Source: an archaeon
GTDB taxonomy: Archaea > Thermoproteota > Nitrososphaeria > Nitrososphaerales > JACAEJ01
NCBI GenBank assembly: GCA_024256265.1
Contig: JACGUK010000013.1
Coordinates: 1 to 24,445, forward strand
Length of the DNA stretch: 24,445 bases
Direction of reading: 5' to 3'
Of this stretch, positions 14,497-22,863 are shown piece by piece. Made by a program: the position numbers and the translations under genes. Each line of letters opens with the position of its first letter. Position 1 is the first letter of the stretch. The notes under the pieces are model-generated. The model made no database searches and was not told where the DNA came from. It worked only from the letters and a program-made list of their open reading frames with translations.

Positions 14497-15576
14497 CTAA
14501 GTGATAAAATTCTCTAAGCCAACTTCTTTTGCTATTCTTATAGTCTGTTTCATCTCATCTTCATTTAAGCGCCTCCTTAGCTCTGGTACTTCGTCAGCCC
14601 TCCAATGAGGTGTGTACTGCCACATAACGTTGACCCTAACATCTCTACCTAGATTCTTTGCTATCCATTCGACTATGGGTCTAAAGCAGCAATCTATGTG
14701 CTTAGGTAAAACCAATATGCGAATTATTAATTCTCCATGCTCTTTAGCAATGAGATGGTTTCTTGTGCAGGCTTCCCAGTACTTTGGTGCATCTGAAATT
14801 CTTATAGCACAATCATTATTACCATACTTGAAGTCAAGTAGGTAAACATCGGTCCACTCAGCCAATAGTTGTGAAGATGGATGGCTATAGTAGCTATTGG
14901 AGTTCCAGACGGTAGCTATATTCTCCTTAATCGCTTTTGATATTTCTAGCCAATGATAAAGATAAGGTGTAGGCTCCCCTCCTACCATGTTCAAATTTCT
15001 ACATCCTCTGGCTCTTGCTATGTCTGCTTGCCTTGCTACCTTTTCAAGTTCATACAAAGTTCCAAGTTCATACCATTGGCTTATACTCCAGTTCTGGCAG
15101 TGAAGACATCTCATGGTGCAACCTATTGTGAAGACGGTAAAGGATGGTACGAGTTCAGGTTCTTCTCCATAATGATCGAACATACTTGAGACAGGGAAAT
15201 TTAAATCACAGCTACAGTACTTCGTTTCGCCCTTCAGTCTATTTACAGCACAAGCCCTCATGCAAAATGTGCATCTCTCAAGAATCCTTTTAGCCAATTC
15301 GATCTTAAGGTCTAGTAGGCTAATCTTAGCAGGCTCACTGGGCTTATTACCTGAATCTACCTCCTTTACATAATCTTTGAATTCCTTTATCAGATCATTA
15401 TGCATCTTCCACATCTCAGCATTATTCATACCTTGAAATTCCGCAGGAAAAGTCTTCAATAGCTTGAACTTCGCAAGCTTCTTATCGAAAATTATATCGA
15501 AGTATCTCGATAAAGATTTTCTACACTTTTCATCGTAAAGTACAGATATAGAGTCTGGGCGAAGCGCTCTCCACAT
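14497..15576 (-). CDS. Radical SAM protein, PflA/PflX-like (AmrS-related)
   Basis: A 359-residue radical SAM enzyme. The cluster motif is C153-x3-C157-x2-C160 within FTIGCTMRCLHCQNW. Ahead of it is a second cysteine group, C102, C105, C109, C121 and C123, in the pattern typical of the COG1180/COG1313 branch and possibly an extra Fe-S or zinc site. The first 90 residues (charged, helical) are additional to the family core. The glycine-rich NMVGGEPTPYLYHW segment fits the SAM-binding strand. Substrate unknown; a glycyl-radical activase role is not supported, since no such partner is present. It follows the AmrS gene by 85 bases, with a TATA-like CTTATAAG at about 15629, so it may have its own promoter. 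Confidence 0.85.
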   Translation of the reverse strand: MWRALRPDSISVLYDEKCRKSLSRYFDIIFDKKLAKFKLLKTFPAEFQGMNNAEMWKMHNDLIKEFKDYVKEVDSGNKPSEPAKISLLDLKIELAKRILERCTFCMRACAVNRLKGETKYCSCDLNFPVSSMFDHYGEEPELVPSFTVFTIGCTMRCLHCQNWSISQWYELGTLYELEKVARQADIARARGCRNLNMVGGEPTPYLYHWLEISKAIKENIATVWNSNSYYSHPSSQLLAEWTDVYLLDFKYGNNDCAIRISDAPKYWEACTRNHLIAKEHGELIIRILVLPKHIDCCFRPIVEWIAKNLGRDVRVNVMWQYTPHWRADEVPELRRRLNEDEMKQTIRIAKEVGLENFIT

Positions 15577-15661
15577 TTAAAATACACCATGATTTCAAAT
15601 TATCTTAACTTATTTTATTCTAAAAATCACTTATAAGCTCTTCTCAAATTTATTATGCTTA

Positions 15662-16705
15662 CTAGTAAGACCATCTACCAAAGGTTCTAGCATTGGCATT
15701 TCCTACTATATTGATTCTAAATCCACAGTTAGGGCATGTATTTCCCTTCGATAGATCAACTTTAAGAACGTCAAAGCCCATCCTTCTTATCAAAAGATGC
15801 TTACAATTTGGGCAATAAGTGTTCTCCCCCTCTCCTGGAACATTTCCTATGTAAACGAATTGTAATCCTTCTTCCTCAGCTATTTTCTTAGCTTTGAACA
15901 AAGTCTCAAAAGGTGTGGGATGTCTATCGACCATCTTATAGTGGGGGAAGAATCTTGAGAAGTGTAAAGGAGCATTTTTTCCAAGGCTATCCCTCACCCA
16001 TATAGAAAGCTGTCTTATCTCATCTAAAGAATCGTTTATACCAGGGATTATCAAATTTGTAACTTCCACATGAACCCCTTCTCTCTTCATCAACTTCGTT
16101 GCAGATAATACAGATTCTAAATCTCCCTTGCAATAAGTTCGATAGAAATGATCAGTAAAGCCCTTTATATCAACATTGGCAGCATCTATAAAATTGACCA
16201 ATGGCAAAAGAGCCTCCTCTGTTATGTAACCATTAGTAACCAATATATTATGAATTTTGTTCTCTTTTGCAAGCTTTGATGTATCATATATGAACTCGTA
16301 CCAAAGTAAGGGCTCATTATAAGTATAAGATATAGATGAGGAGCCTGATTTAAGAGTCTTTTTGACAACCTCATCAGGAGTGAGCTCAAAAGTATAAACT
16401 TCTCCAGGGGATGCTTGGCTTATCTCCCAGTTCTGGCACCATGGGCATGAAAATGTGCAGGATAGAGTTGATATGGAGTATGTATCACTACCAGGCCAGA
16501 AGTGGAATAGAGGCTTCTTCTCTATTGGGTCTATAGCCTCAGCAGTAGTTAAACCATATATCAAGGTGAAAAGAGTACCTTCTCTATTCTCTCTAACCCT
16601 GCAAACCCCTCTTTTACCACTCTTTATTACACATGCCCTAGGGCATAACTTACATTTAACATTATTATTGCCAAGCTTTGTATAAACCATTGCTTCCTTT
16701 TCCAT
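15662..16705 (-). CDS. amrS: AmmeMemoRadiSam-type radical SAM enzyme
   Basis: A 347-residue protein matching the AmrS type. An N-terminal cysteine group (C18, C21, C25, C35) in CKLCPRACVIKSGKRGVC is followed by AIDPIEKKPLFHFWPGS, the cluster motif C83-x3-C87-x2-C90 in CTFSCPWCQNWEISQ, and a C-terminal zinc-ribbon-like region (YCPNC and TCPNCG) ending NARTFGRWSY. The family co-occurs with AMMECR1 and Memo proteins in many archaea and bacteria; its reaction is unknown to me. The start is fixed by a full Shine-Dalgarno, GGAGGTGA on the minus strand (16710-16717), four bases before the ATG. Neither AMMECR1 nor Memo is seen in this window. Confidence 0.9.
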   Translation of the reverse strand: MEKEAMVYTKLGNNNVKCKLCPRACVIKSGKRGVCRVRENREGTLFTLIYGLTTAEAIDPIEKKPLFHFWPGSDTYSISTLSCTFSCPWCQNWEISQASPGEVYTFELTPDEVVKKTLKSGSSSISYTYNEPLLWYEFIYDTSKLAKENKIHNILVTNGYITEEALLPLVNFIDAANVDIKGFTDHFYRTYCKGDLESVLSATKLMKREGVHVEVTNLIIPGINDSLDEIRQLSIWVRDSLGKNAPLHFSRFFPHYKMVDRHPTPFETLFKAKKIAEEEGLQFVYIGNVPGEGENTYCPNCKHLLIRRMGFDVLKVDLSKGNTCPNCGFRINIVGNANARTFGRWSY

Positions 16706-16709
16706 GCCT

Positions 16710-16717
16710 TCACCTCC
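16710..16717 (-). promoter_or_regulatory. Full-length Shine-Dalgarno of amrS
   Basis: GGAGGTGA (minus strand) is complementary to the consensus 3' end of archaeal 16S rRNA and lies four bases before the ATG. It is the strongest such site noticed in a window where many genes appear leaderless. Confidence 0.75.
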
Positions 16718-16901
16718 ACATCGATACCACTAGCTGGGTTTTATGCTCTTTTATGATATCAGGATGGCAAAATCCATATTGGAAGCAATCTTTATGCGAA
16801 TCGTCACGGAGATTCATATGTAGATATGATTATGATGTCAAGTCTTTATAGAGCTTTCGAACGATAAGGAAAAAAGGCAGTCTGATTTAATCTTCATTGG
16901 C

Positions 16902-17801
16902 ATGACTACACTTTCACAAAAAGAATGGTTAATCGCTCCAGGACCAGCATCTAAAGAATTGGCAATAAGCTTAGCTAGGAATCTTGGGGCTAATCTTGTA
17001 GATATTAATGCAAAGCTCTTCCCAGACGATGAGAGTTACTTTAGAATTATGAGTGATGTTAGGAACAAGAGAGTTGCAATAGTTCAATCAACTTATCCTC
17101 CTGTTGATAGGCATATCTTACAGCTATTATTTCTGGCTCATAAGCTCAGTGAGGATGGAGCGGAGGTTCATGCAGTTATTCCATACCTTGCTTACTCTAG
17201 GCAACATAGAGCATTCTTAAAAGGAGAGGTAGTTAGCTTAGGAGTATTTGCCCATCTGCTAAGGTCTGTAGGAGTTAAAAGAGTAGTTACAGTTGATATA
17301 CATAATGTAGAAGGTTTAGGACTCTTCTCCATACCAGCATACAGCGTATCTGCGATTCCTCTAATGGCTGAATACTTCGATAAGAATTATAACTTGAGTG
17401 AAGCAATAGCGGTATCGCCAGATTTTGGAGGATCTGTTAGAGTAGAAGCCTTTGCAAAAATTCTAAAGATAGATCATATAGTCCTTCCTAAAATAAGAGA
17501 CAAGATTACTGGTGAAGTTTTATTCAAGGATATGATTAAGCAATTTCAAAATAGGGATATAATTCTTGTTGATGATATAATAAGCAGTGGTAAGACTATG
17601 GAGCAGGCTACAATAAAGTTGAAGGAATATGGGGCCAAAAGAGTGTTTGCAACTTGCACTCATCCATTATTGGTTGGAGATGCTTTGGATAGAATTAAAA
17701 GGGCAGGTGTTGAAGAAGTCATAGGAACAAATACTATACCAAGTCCTATAAGCAAGATCGACATGGCTCCAATTTTAGCATCACACCTTTCTACACTGTA
17801 A
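16902..17801 (+). CDS. prs: Ribose-phosphate pyrophosphokinase (PRPP synthetase)
   Basis: Makes 5-phosphoribosyl-1-diphosphate from ribose 5-phosphate and ATP. The 299-residue protein has the family features: the N-terminal substrate segment FPDDESYFRI, YLAYSRQHRAF, the DIHN turn, and the PRPP-binding loop ILVDDIISSGKTM near residue 225. The ATG at 16902 gives the usual N-terminus; no Shine-Dalgarno is present, and a TATA-like stretch near 16846-16853 predicts a short leader. PRPP is the substrate of the TrpD-like enzyme further on and feeds the NaMN used by CobT, although the gene stands in a separate plus-strand block with the tRNA methyltransferase. Confidence 0.95.
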   Translation: MTTLSQKEWLIAPGPASKELAISLARNLGANLVDINAKLFPDDESYFRIMSDVRNKRVAIVQSTYPPVDRHILQLLFLAHKLSEDGAEVHAVIPYLAYSRQHRAFLKGEVVSLGVFAHLLRSVGVKRVVTVDIHNVEGLGLFSIPAYSVSAIPLMAEYFDKNYNLSEAIAVSPDFGGSVRVEAFAKILKIDHIVLPKIRDKITGEVLFKDMIKQFQNRDIILVDDIISSGKTMEQATIKLKEYGAKRVFATCTHPLLVGDALDRIKRAGVEEVIGTNTIPSPISKIDMAPILASHLSTL

Positions 17802-17860
17802 ATCATGTTATTATGTAGGTTTATTATTTTTGAATTGTTAGATGAATCTCAAACAAAAAA

Positions 17861-18871
17861 TTGGCAGATAAGAAATTCTTCCTACTCTCAGGGGAGAGAA
17901 GCACTTTACCTCAAGCAGAATTAAGAGCCATAGTAGAAACTTACGATAATAAAGCAAGATTCGAGATAATTGATGAGAGAGTGATAATTGTAGACGGAAG
18001 ATTTGATTTAAATACAATTTTAAAGAGAAGCGCATACGTCAATGCTGGTGGTTATCTTTTAACTCGTTGTAAAGTAATGGATGCAGAAAGAATCATTAAT
18101 GCTATAGCCTTTGATGAGTTTATGGACAATTCTGTAAGTTTTGCTGCATCTGTCTTCAATCTATCTAATCAACATTTATCAGGAAAAATTGAAACCATTA
18201 TCGGCTCTTCTGTTAAGAGAAGATTGCCTAATGCTAAAGTCTCATTAAAAAACCCTCAAAAGATGGTAATTGGTATAATCTTTGATGATTATCTTCTTTT
18301 AGGCTTCACAGATTACATAGATAGAAAAAGTTGGAGGTTAAGAAGACCTAGGGTAAGACCTTTCTTTCATCCCTCAGCCCTTTATCCTAAGTTTGCAAGA
18401 GGACTTGTCAATTTATCTCATGTTAAAGAAGGAGAAATAATTCTCGATCCCTTCTGTGGAACAGGGAGCATATTAATAGAAGCATCCATCATCGGGATTG
18501 ATACTATTGGGATAGATATATCTATGAAGATGTGTAAAGGAGCCATGAATAATTTAAAGCATTACATGTTAGAAAGCCTTGGCATAATAAATTCAGATGC
18601 TTTGATGCTACCAATCAAAAATGTGAATGCAGTAGTGACAGATATACCTTATGGGAGGTGCGCATCATCGAGGGGAATAAGGACTCTAAATTTGTTACAA
18701 GAATTTATCTCACAAGCAGAAGATATTATGCCTAAAGGAAGGTATTGTGTCATCGTTCATCCTAATACTATCAAATTGAATGAATTAGATGGATTTGAGA
18801 TAAAAGAGAGACATGAGGTTTACGTTCACAGAACTTTGACGAGGGCTATAACTATGTTGAGAAAAAAGTAG
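17861..18871 (+). CDS. tRNA (guanine-10-N2) methyltransferase, Trm-G10/Trm11 type
   Basis: A 336-residue SAM-dependent enzyme predicted to methylate N2 of G10 in tRNA. The N-terminal half (about 1-150) has the NFLD/THUMP-like layout of this family. The methyltransferase half has FFHPSALYPKFARGLVNLS, the SAM-binding loop ILDPFCGTGSILIEA, the acidic turn TIGIDIS and motif IV TDIPYGR, where DPPYG is more usual. The sequence ends RTLTRAITMLRKK. The start is TTG at 17861 with no Shine-Dalgarno; an A/T-rich stretch at about 17821-17831 is suitably placed for a near-leaderless transcript. It lies 59 bases after prs in the same direction. Confidence 0.9.
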   Translation: MADKKFFLLSGERSTLPQAELRAIVETYDNKARFEIIDERVIIVDGRFDLNTILKRSAYVNAGGYLLTRCKVMDAERIINAIAFDEFMDNSVSFAASVFNLSNQHLSGKIETIIGSSVKRRLPNAKVSLKNPQKMVIGIIFDDYLLLGFTDYIDRKSWRLRRPRVRPFFHPSALYPKFARGLVNLSHVKEGEIILDPFCGTGSILIEASIIGIDTIGIDISMKMCKGAMNNLKHYMLESLGIINSDALMLPIKNVNAVVTDIPYGRCASSRGIRTLNLLQEFISQAEDIMPKGRYCVIVHPNTIKLNELDGFEIKERHEVYVHRTLTRAITMLRKK

Positions 18872-18964
18872 AGTCATAGGGGTTAAGAATGCAAGTGAAA
18901 GGGCGAATCAAAAACTTAAGTTATATTTAATAAATACCTATGCTATTAAATTCTATGGGAAATT

Positions 18965-19372
18965 ATGATAGTGCCCTACGAAATGGTCTACAAAACTGCC
19001 ATCCCTACTCTAAGAGCCATGATAGCAAGAAGGCTCATAGAAGATTACGGTCTAACACAAGAGGAAGTTGCTAAGAAGTTAGAAATAACTCAGGCTGCTG
19101 TGAGTTATTACATAAAAGGCAAGAGGGCTATAATGTTAAGATTGGATGATGTAGATGAGATTCAATACATAACGAATGAGATTGCTGATCTTCTTTTCAA
19201 GGGAGAGATGAGCCGAAAAGAGTTTAGATGTAGAATAACAGAAGCTTGTGATTATATAAGAGAGTTAAAGTTATTGTGTGAACTTCACAAGCGCCTTGAG
19301 CCTGATGTTGATGCTGAGGATTGCCATGCTTGTAATGGAACTTTAAAGAAAAGAGAGAAGATCATGGTCTAG
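18965..19372 (+). CDS. Helix-turn-helix regulator with C-terminal cysteine cluster
   Basis: A 135-residue protein. Residues 16-54 (LRAMIARRLIEDYGLTQEEV then AKKLEITQAAVSYYIKGKR) form an XRE-like helix-turn-helix of the archaeal COG2522 type. The C-terminal half contains five cysteines, C89, C95, C105, C120 and C123, close enough to bind a metal or Fe-S cluster, so it may sense metal, redox or a corrinoid (inference). The start has GGGA upstream, and a TATA-like stretch at about 18920-18930 fits a short leader. The gene is convergent with cobT, with five bases between the stop codons. It is one of two regulators in the window that could read the shared palindrome. Confidence 0.8.
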   Translation: MIVPYEMVYKTAIPTLRAMIARRLIEDYGLTQEEVAKKLEITQAAVSYYIKGKRAIMLRLDDVDEIQYITNEIADLLFKGEMSRKEFRCRITEACDYIRELKLLCELHKRLEPDVDAEDCHACNGTLKKREKIMV

Positions 19373-19377
19373 TAAGA

Positions 19378-20502
19378 TTAATGGTTCTTTAATCTAGATT
19401 CAACTATCTTCTCATAATTTCTTTCAATTTCAGCTCTTATTATATCGGTTGTTATCTTTCCTTTAGATTTCAGCATGGCTGCTAAGGTTGCCCCACCAGC
19501 TCCTACTCCTTCTCTAACGAATCCAGAACCATAAGCTCTAAGCCCCTCTTTCTTTGATTCACTAAGCCCTGGATCAGCACCAAAGATGGGAATATTTGCA
19601 GATTGATTGATGAGCCAACTAATGCTGGATGTTGAATCTTCGACTATATAATTGGTTGTACCTACAGCAACATTTCTAAGAATAGTAGGTCTAATTCTGC
19701 TTATCAATGCTACTATTGCTGCCATTTGTGTACCACCAGCTAAGATCACTGGGACTTTTTGTGCAGCACCTAAAGCCATCCCTACAACGCTTACCATCAT
19801 AGGATCACCAAGAGTAGATATTGCCCCTATTGGATCATTTTTAAGGCTACCTATTTTAATACCCGCTGCCCTCATCCCATTCTCAACCACTTTATTCTTT
19901 ATCTCATGAGGATTATCGGGCATGCTACTGCTAACTTTTCCCCTAGCATCTATGCCAAGACTCATCAGAACTCCTAGTGCTGTAGTAGTCCCTGCTGGTA
20001 TACTCTCTCCTAGAACCAAATAATCAGCTATCTCAGAAAAATTTCTTCCTATGAGCTCTGCATAGTTTATAGCCTTCTCAACAACATCTCTATCCAAGGC
20101 TCTGCCATTCTGTATGTTATCCCCAGGGCTTGGAATGCTAAGGGATATGTATGGTGCATAGGGCTTTACTTCACAACCAGCCTCTACAATGAAGAATGGT
20201 ATATCTGCAGGTCTTAGAGCACTTAGGGTTATTATAGCTGGCGTTGGCTTTCCATCAGGAGTTGCTGGTATTCCAGGAATGCATTTACACTCACCATAAT
20301 AGACCAATTCAGCATCTGCTGGAGGTGTACACTTCACAATTTCAGGAATTGCACCAGCAACAGTTATCCCTGGCACCATAGCTGTTCTCGTATTGGCTAT
20401 AGTGCAGATGAAGACAGGATTTTTTCCCTTGAGATTTTCAACGAACTTAGATGCTTTCACTTTATCTCCAATCACGTTAACGTTCTTAAGATCAATGCTC
20501 AT
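19378..20502 (-). CDS. cobT: Archaeal nicotinate mononucleotide:lower-ligand base phosphoribosyltransferase (CobT type)
   Basis: A 374-residue protein of the archaeal CobT family (TIGR00303 type). Family members transfer phosphoribose from nicotinate mononucleotide to a base such as dimethylbenzimidazole, making the alpha-ribotide of the cobamide lower ligand. Visible blocks are LVLGESIPAGTTTALGVLMS, LGDPMMVSVVGMALG, VILAGGTQMAA and GFVREGVGAGGA, the glycine-rich nucleotide-binding loops of the fold. I use the ATG at 20502; a TTG at 20511 would add three residues. The promoter has its own TATA box and the shared palindrome (site B), about 50-85 bases upstream, so it can be expressed separately from the TrpD-like gene that precedes it. 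Confidence 0.9.
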   Translation of the reverse strand: MSIDLKNVNVIGDKVKASKFVENLKGKNPVFICTIANTRTAMVPGITVAGAIPEIVKCTPPADAELVYYGECKCIPGIPATPDGKPTPAIITLSALRPADIPFFIVEAGCEVKPYAPYISLSIPSPGDNIQNGRALDRDVVEKAINYAELIGRNFSEIADYLVLGESIPAGTTTALGVLMSLGIDARGKVSSSMPDNPHEIKNKVVENGMRAAGIKIGSLKNDPIGAISTLGDPMMVSVVGMALGAAQKVPVILAGGTQMAAIVALISRIRPTILRNVAVGTTNYIVEDSTSSISWLINQSANIPIFGADPGLSESKKEGLRAYGSGFVREGVGAGGATLAAMLKSKGKITTDIIRAEIERNYEKIVESRLKNH

Positions 20503-20547
20503 TTCTATCAACTCTTATAACTAGATCAATTTACGGATGATCGTCCA

Positions 20548-20586
20548 CCATATAAGTGTTATTTTAGTGTAATACAATTGTAATAC
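20548..20586 (-). promoter_or_regulatory. cobT promoter with palindromic operator (site B)
   Basis: On the minus strand the palindrome (plus-strand text GTAATACAATTGTAATAC, 20569-20586; 8 of 9 pairs symmetrical) lies 12 bases upstream of a TATA box (CTTATATGG on the minus, 20548-20556). Predicted transcription start is near 20525, leaving a leader of about 23 bases. The palindrome centre is about 25 bases upstream of the TATA centre, where archaeal activators commonly bind. It ends four bases before the stop codon of the preceding gene. Confidence 0.7.
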
Positions 20587-20589
20587 TGC

Positions 20590-21711
20590 CTATAAGTGAG
20601 CATTTATCTGCTCTAACAAGCTGTTCAGTTTCTTCTCGCCAAATTCAGGGTTGGAATTTTGTTCCCTTACCCATTCTTTTAACTTGATGATCGCTTGGCC
20701 AGTTTCTATAGTCTCTTTTGCTATGCTGAGTCCATCCTTAATGTCCTTGGCTTTACCCATCATGTAAAGAATGGGGGCAACGTTTAGACAGACGGTCTCA
20801 AACTTTGGACCTTTATCTTTACCGCTTAATATCCTTAGGAAGCTCAGGGCTTCCTCTTTCCTGTCTGAAGAGGGACGAAGGACATGTTCATTAGTGCGTT
20901 GAATTCCTACATCCTCTGGGGTAATTGTATAGGCGGTGATCTCTCCACTTTCATATAATTCAGCTATCATCGTCTCGCCCACAGAAGAGATTTCATCCAT
21001 GCCTTTTGTCCCATCCTCGTTTAGACCATAAATTACGATAGCTCTTTTGTAGCCTATCTCTCTCATAGTCTGGGCAGTAGGCTTGACCAACTCCTTGGAA
21101 TACACGCCCCTTACGCCGTAGTGAGGAAGTGCAGGATTGGCGAGAGATGCAGCGATATTTAGAATGGTGCCAAAACGGATCTGAGATAAAATTCTATAAA
21201 GTGCTTGGGGATGGACTTTTGAGCTCATACCGTTGAAGATACCAATCCCTGCTTTTTCAATGCTCTTTTTTACGATTTCCACATCACACTCAACGTCAAC
21301 CCCCACAGACTCCAAGATGTCGATAGCTCCACACTTAGAAGTGATGGCCCTAGCCCCATGCTTGGCCATATAGATACCATTAGCTGCAGCGACTACAGCG
21401 GCAGCGGTGCTTATGTTAAAGGTCTTGAGCGTGTCCATTCCAGTACCGCAGTTTTCAACCAAAGGCTGAGATACCATTGGCATGACCTTTACTGTATCGA
21501 GTTCGTAGATAGCTTCCCAACTCCCAGCGATCTCTTCAGGAGTTGGCCCTTTAATGGTTAATGCCGCTAAGAAAGCCCCCTGTTGCAAATCCGGTTGCTC
21601 ATTTAAGAGTACTTGACTGAACATCTCCTTCGCCTCTTCACGTGTAAGATTCTTTCCCATCATGATATCAAAAATCTTGTTGCCGAATGTCCTTATCTTC
21701 TCCTCGAGCAT
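20590..21711 (-). CDS. TrpD-like phosphoribosyltransferase, probably not anthranilate-specific
   Basis: A 373-residue member of the anthranilate phosphoribosyltransferase fold. The PRPP/Mg machinery is kept: GTGMD at 89-93 (GTGGD in TrpD), TFNIST at 97-102, KHG at 117-119 and the metal-binding Asp-Glu at 239-240 in GMDEIS. Residues associated with anthranilate are changed: KHGNR is KHGAR (Asn to Ala at 120), the VRRxLG arginine segment reads RILSQIRFG, and LGPLTNP reads AASLANP. The gene follows the dehydrogenase gene by 11 bases with a GGTGAG binding site, and precedes cobT. No trp genes are adjacent. I infer transfer of phosphoribose from PRPP to another amine or base, conceivably linked to the lower ligand handled by CobT. 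Confidence 0.85.
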   Translation of the reverse strand: MLEEKIRTFGNKIFDIMMGKNLTREEAKEMFSQVLLNEQPDLQQGAFLAALTIKGPTPEEIAGSWEAIYELDTVKVMPMVSQPLVENCGTGMDTLKTFNISTAAAVVAAANGIYMAKHGARAITSKCGAIDILESVGVDVECDVEIVKKSIEKAGIGIFNGMSSKVHPQALYRILSQIRFGTILNIAASLANPALPHYGVRGVYSKELVKPTAQTMREIGYKRAIVIYGLNEDGTKGMDEISSVGETMIAELYESGEITAYTITPEDVGIQRTNEHVLRPSSDRKEEALSFLRILSGKDKGPKFETVCLNVAPILYMMGKAKDIKDGLSIAKETIETGQAIIKLKEWVREQNSNPEFGEKKLNSLLEQINAHL

Positions 21712-21722
21712 TCTCTCACCTT

Positions 21723-22772
21723 TTAGAATTCTGTGACAACGGCTTTCAGACCTTCTCGTTGAGCAGTATATTTTATTCCCTCATGGATTTTATCTAAAGA
21801 AATTCGTTTAGTAATGAGCCAATCAACTTTCACTTCGCCTGAAGCTATGAGTTTAAGTGCAACTGAGTTCTGAGCTGCGGTACAACCATAGGCACCAACT
21901 ATAGATATGTCTCGATAATGAATAGAATTAGCGTTTAGATGGATCAAGGCGTTCTCTGGCGGCAGTCCTGAAAAGAGACAAATCCTTCCTCTGGGTGCAA
22001 GAAGCTCCAGTAATGGGTAGGTTGTAGTTGATTCTGGGCAAGCTAAAAGAATTACATCAACCCCTCGCCCCTCAGTCTCCTCTTTCACTATCTCTTTGAT
22101 GGTCCCATCAGTCCCATTACACACATTAATAATTCGATCAGCCTTTGCGGGACCTGCCATCTCGACTCGATTTTGTAAACACTCTGCAATGAGGACTTGA
22201 GTTGCTCCCATAACACGGACAAGCATGGCATGAAGGCAACCGATTGGGCCTGCACCAAATATGAGTACAGTATCTCCATCAGTTACGCCAGATAACTCTT
22301 GTCCATTCAAGCAACAAGCTAATGGCTCAGTTAGGGCAGCTTCCTCGAAGCCAAGTTCATCTGGGATTATATTTACGGCTCCAGAGCGTACACTTTGAGG
22401 CGGTATGGCAATGAATTCTGCAAGTCCACCATCGTAGTTAAACCCGATGATTCTAATGTGTTCACATTGATTATCCGCTCTTCGTCTGCAATATATACAC
22501 TCTCCACAACTTAGTCCAGGAGCGACTTGTACCCGAGTCCCGATTTTAAATTTAGTATCATGAGCTTGATTTTCGACAACTACTCCAGTAACTTCATGCC
22601 CAAGAATTCGTGGATAGACTAAGTCTTTTTGACCATGGTAAAACATCTTCACATCCGTTGTGCAAATCGAACATACTTGAGTCTTCACAAGAAGGCCGCC
22701 TGGGGGGCATTTAGGCGTAGGGACTTCCTCTACCACAAGACGTTTTGGAGCTTTTAAGATTGCTGCTTCCAT
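21723..22772 (-). CDS. Zinc-dependent medium-chain alcohol dehydrogenase family protein
   Basis: A 349-residue MDR enzyme oxidising or reducing an alcohol/carbonyl pair with NAD(P). Catalytic zinc ligands are C37, H59-E60 (GHE) and E149; structural zinc is bound by C89, C92, C95 and C103 (CxxCxxCx7C). The Rossmann motif GAGPIG is at 173-178 and a Glu at 197 ends the second strand, which favours NAD over NADP. Sorbitol or threonine dehydrogenase-like overall; the substrate is unknown. GGGAG precedes the ATG at 22772. It is the first gene of a two-gene operon with the TrpD-like enzyme, with a leader of about 70 bases and the shared palindrome in its promoter (site C). Confidence 0.93.
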   Translation of the reverse strand: MEAAILKAPKRLVVEEVPTPKCPPGGLLVKTQVCSICTTDVKMFYHGQKDLVYPRILGHEVTGVVVENQAHDTKFKIGTRVQVAPGLSCGECIYCRRRADNQCEHIRIIGFNYDGGLAEFIAIPPQSVRSGAVNIIPDELGFEEAALTEPLACCLNGQELSGVTDGDTVLIFGAGPIGCLHAMLVRVMGATQVLIAECLQNRVEMAGPAKADRIINVCNGTDGTIKEIVKEETEGRGVDVILLACPESTTTYPLLELLAPRGRICLFSGLPPENALIHLNANSIHYRDISIVGAYGCTAAQNSVALKLIASGEVKVDWLITKRISLDKIHEGIKYTAQREGLKAVVTEF

Positions 22773-22863
22773 AAAATAATCTCCCGATTTAATTGAACCA
22801 TGGAATGTTAGACGTGACCTATCTCTCAGTTCGGATCACATTTAATTCGGTAGGATTATCCAA

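Noticed and set aside
16706..16901. C/D-box or other small RNA between amrS and prs
   Set aside because: An ATGATG-like stretch is present, but no paired C and D boxes or stable stem could be found by eye.
20569..20586. The palindrome downstream of the TrpD-like gene as a transcription terminator
   Set aside because: It is A/T-rich, has no GC stem and no following U-run, and recurs upstream of two other promoters where no gene ends in this way.
20590..21711. Tryptophan-biosynthesis TrpD
   Set aside because: Anthranilate-site residues differ and no trp genes are adjacent; the PRPP-binding residues alone do not establish that function.
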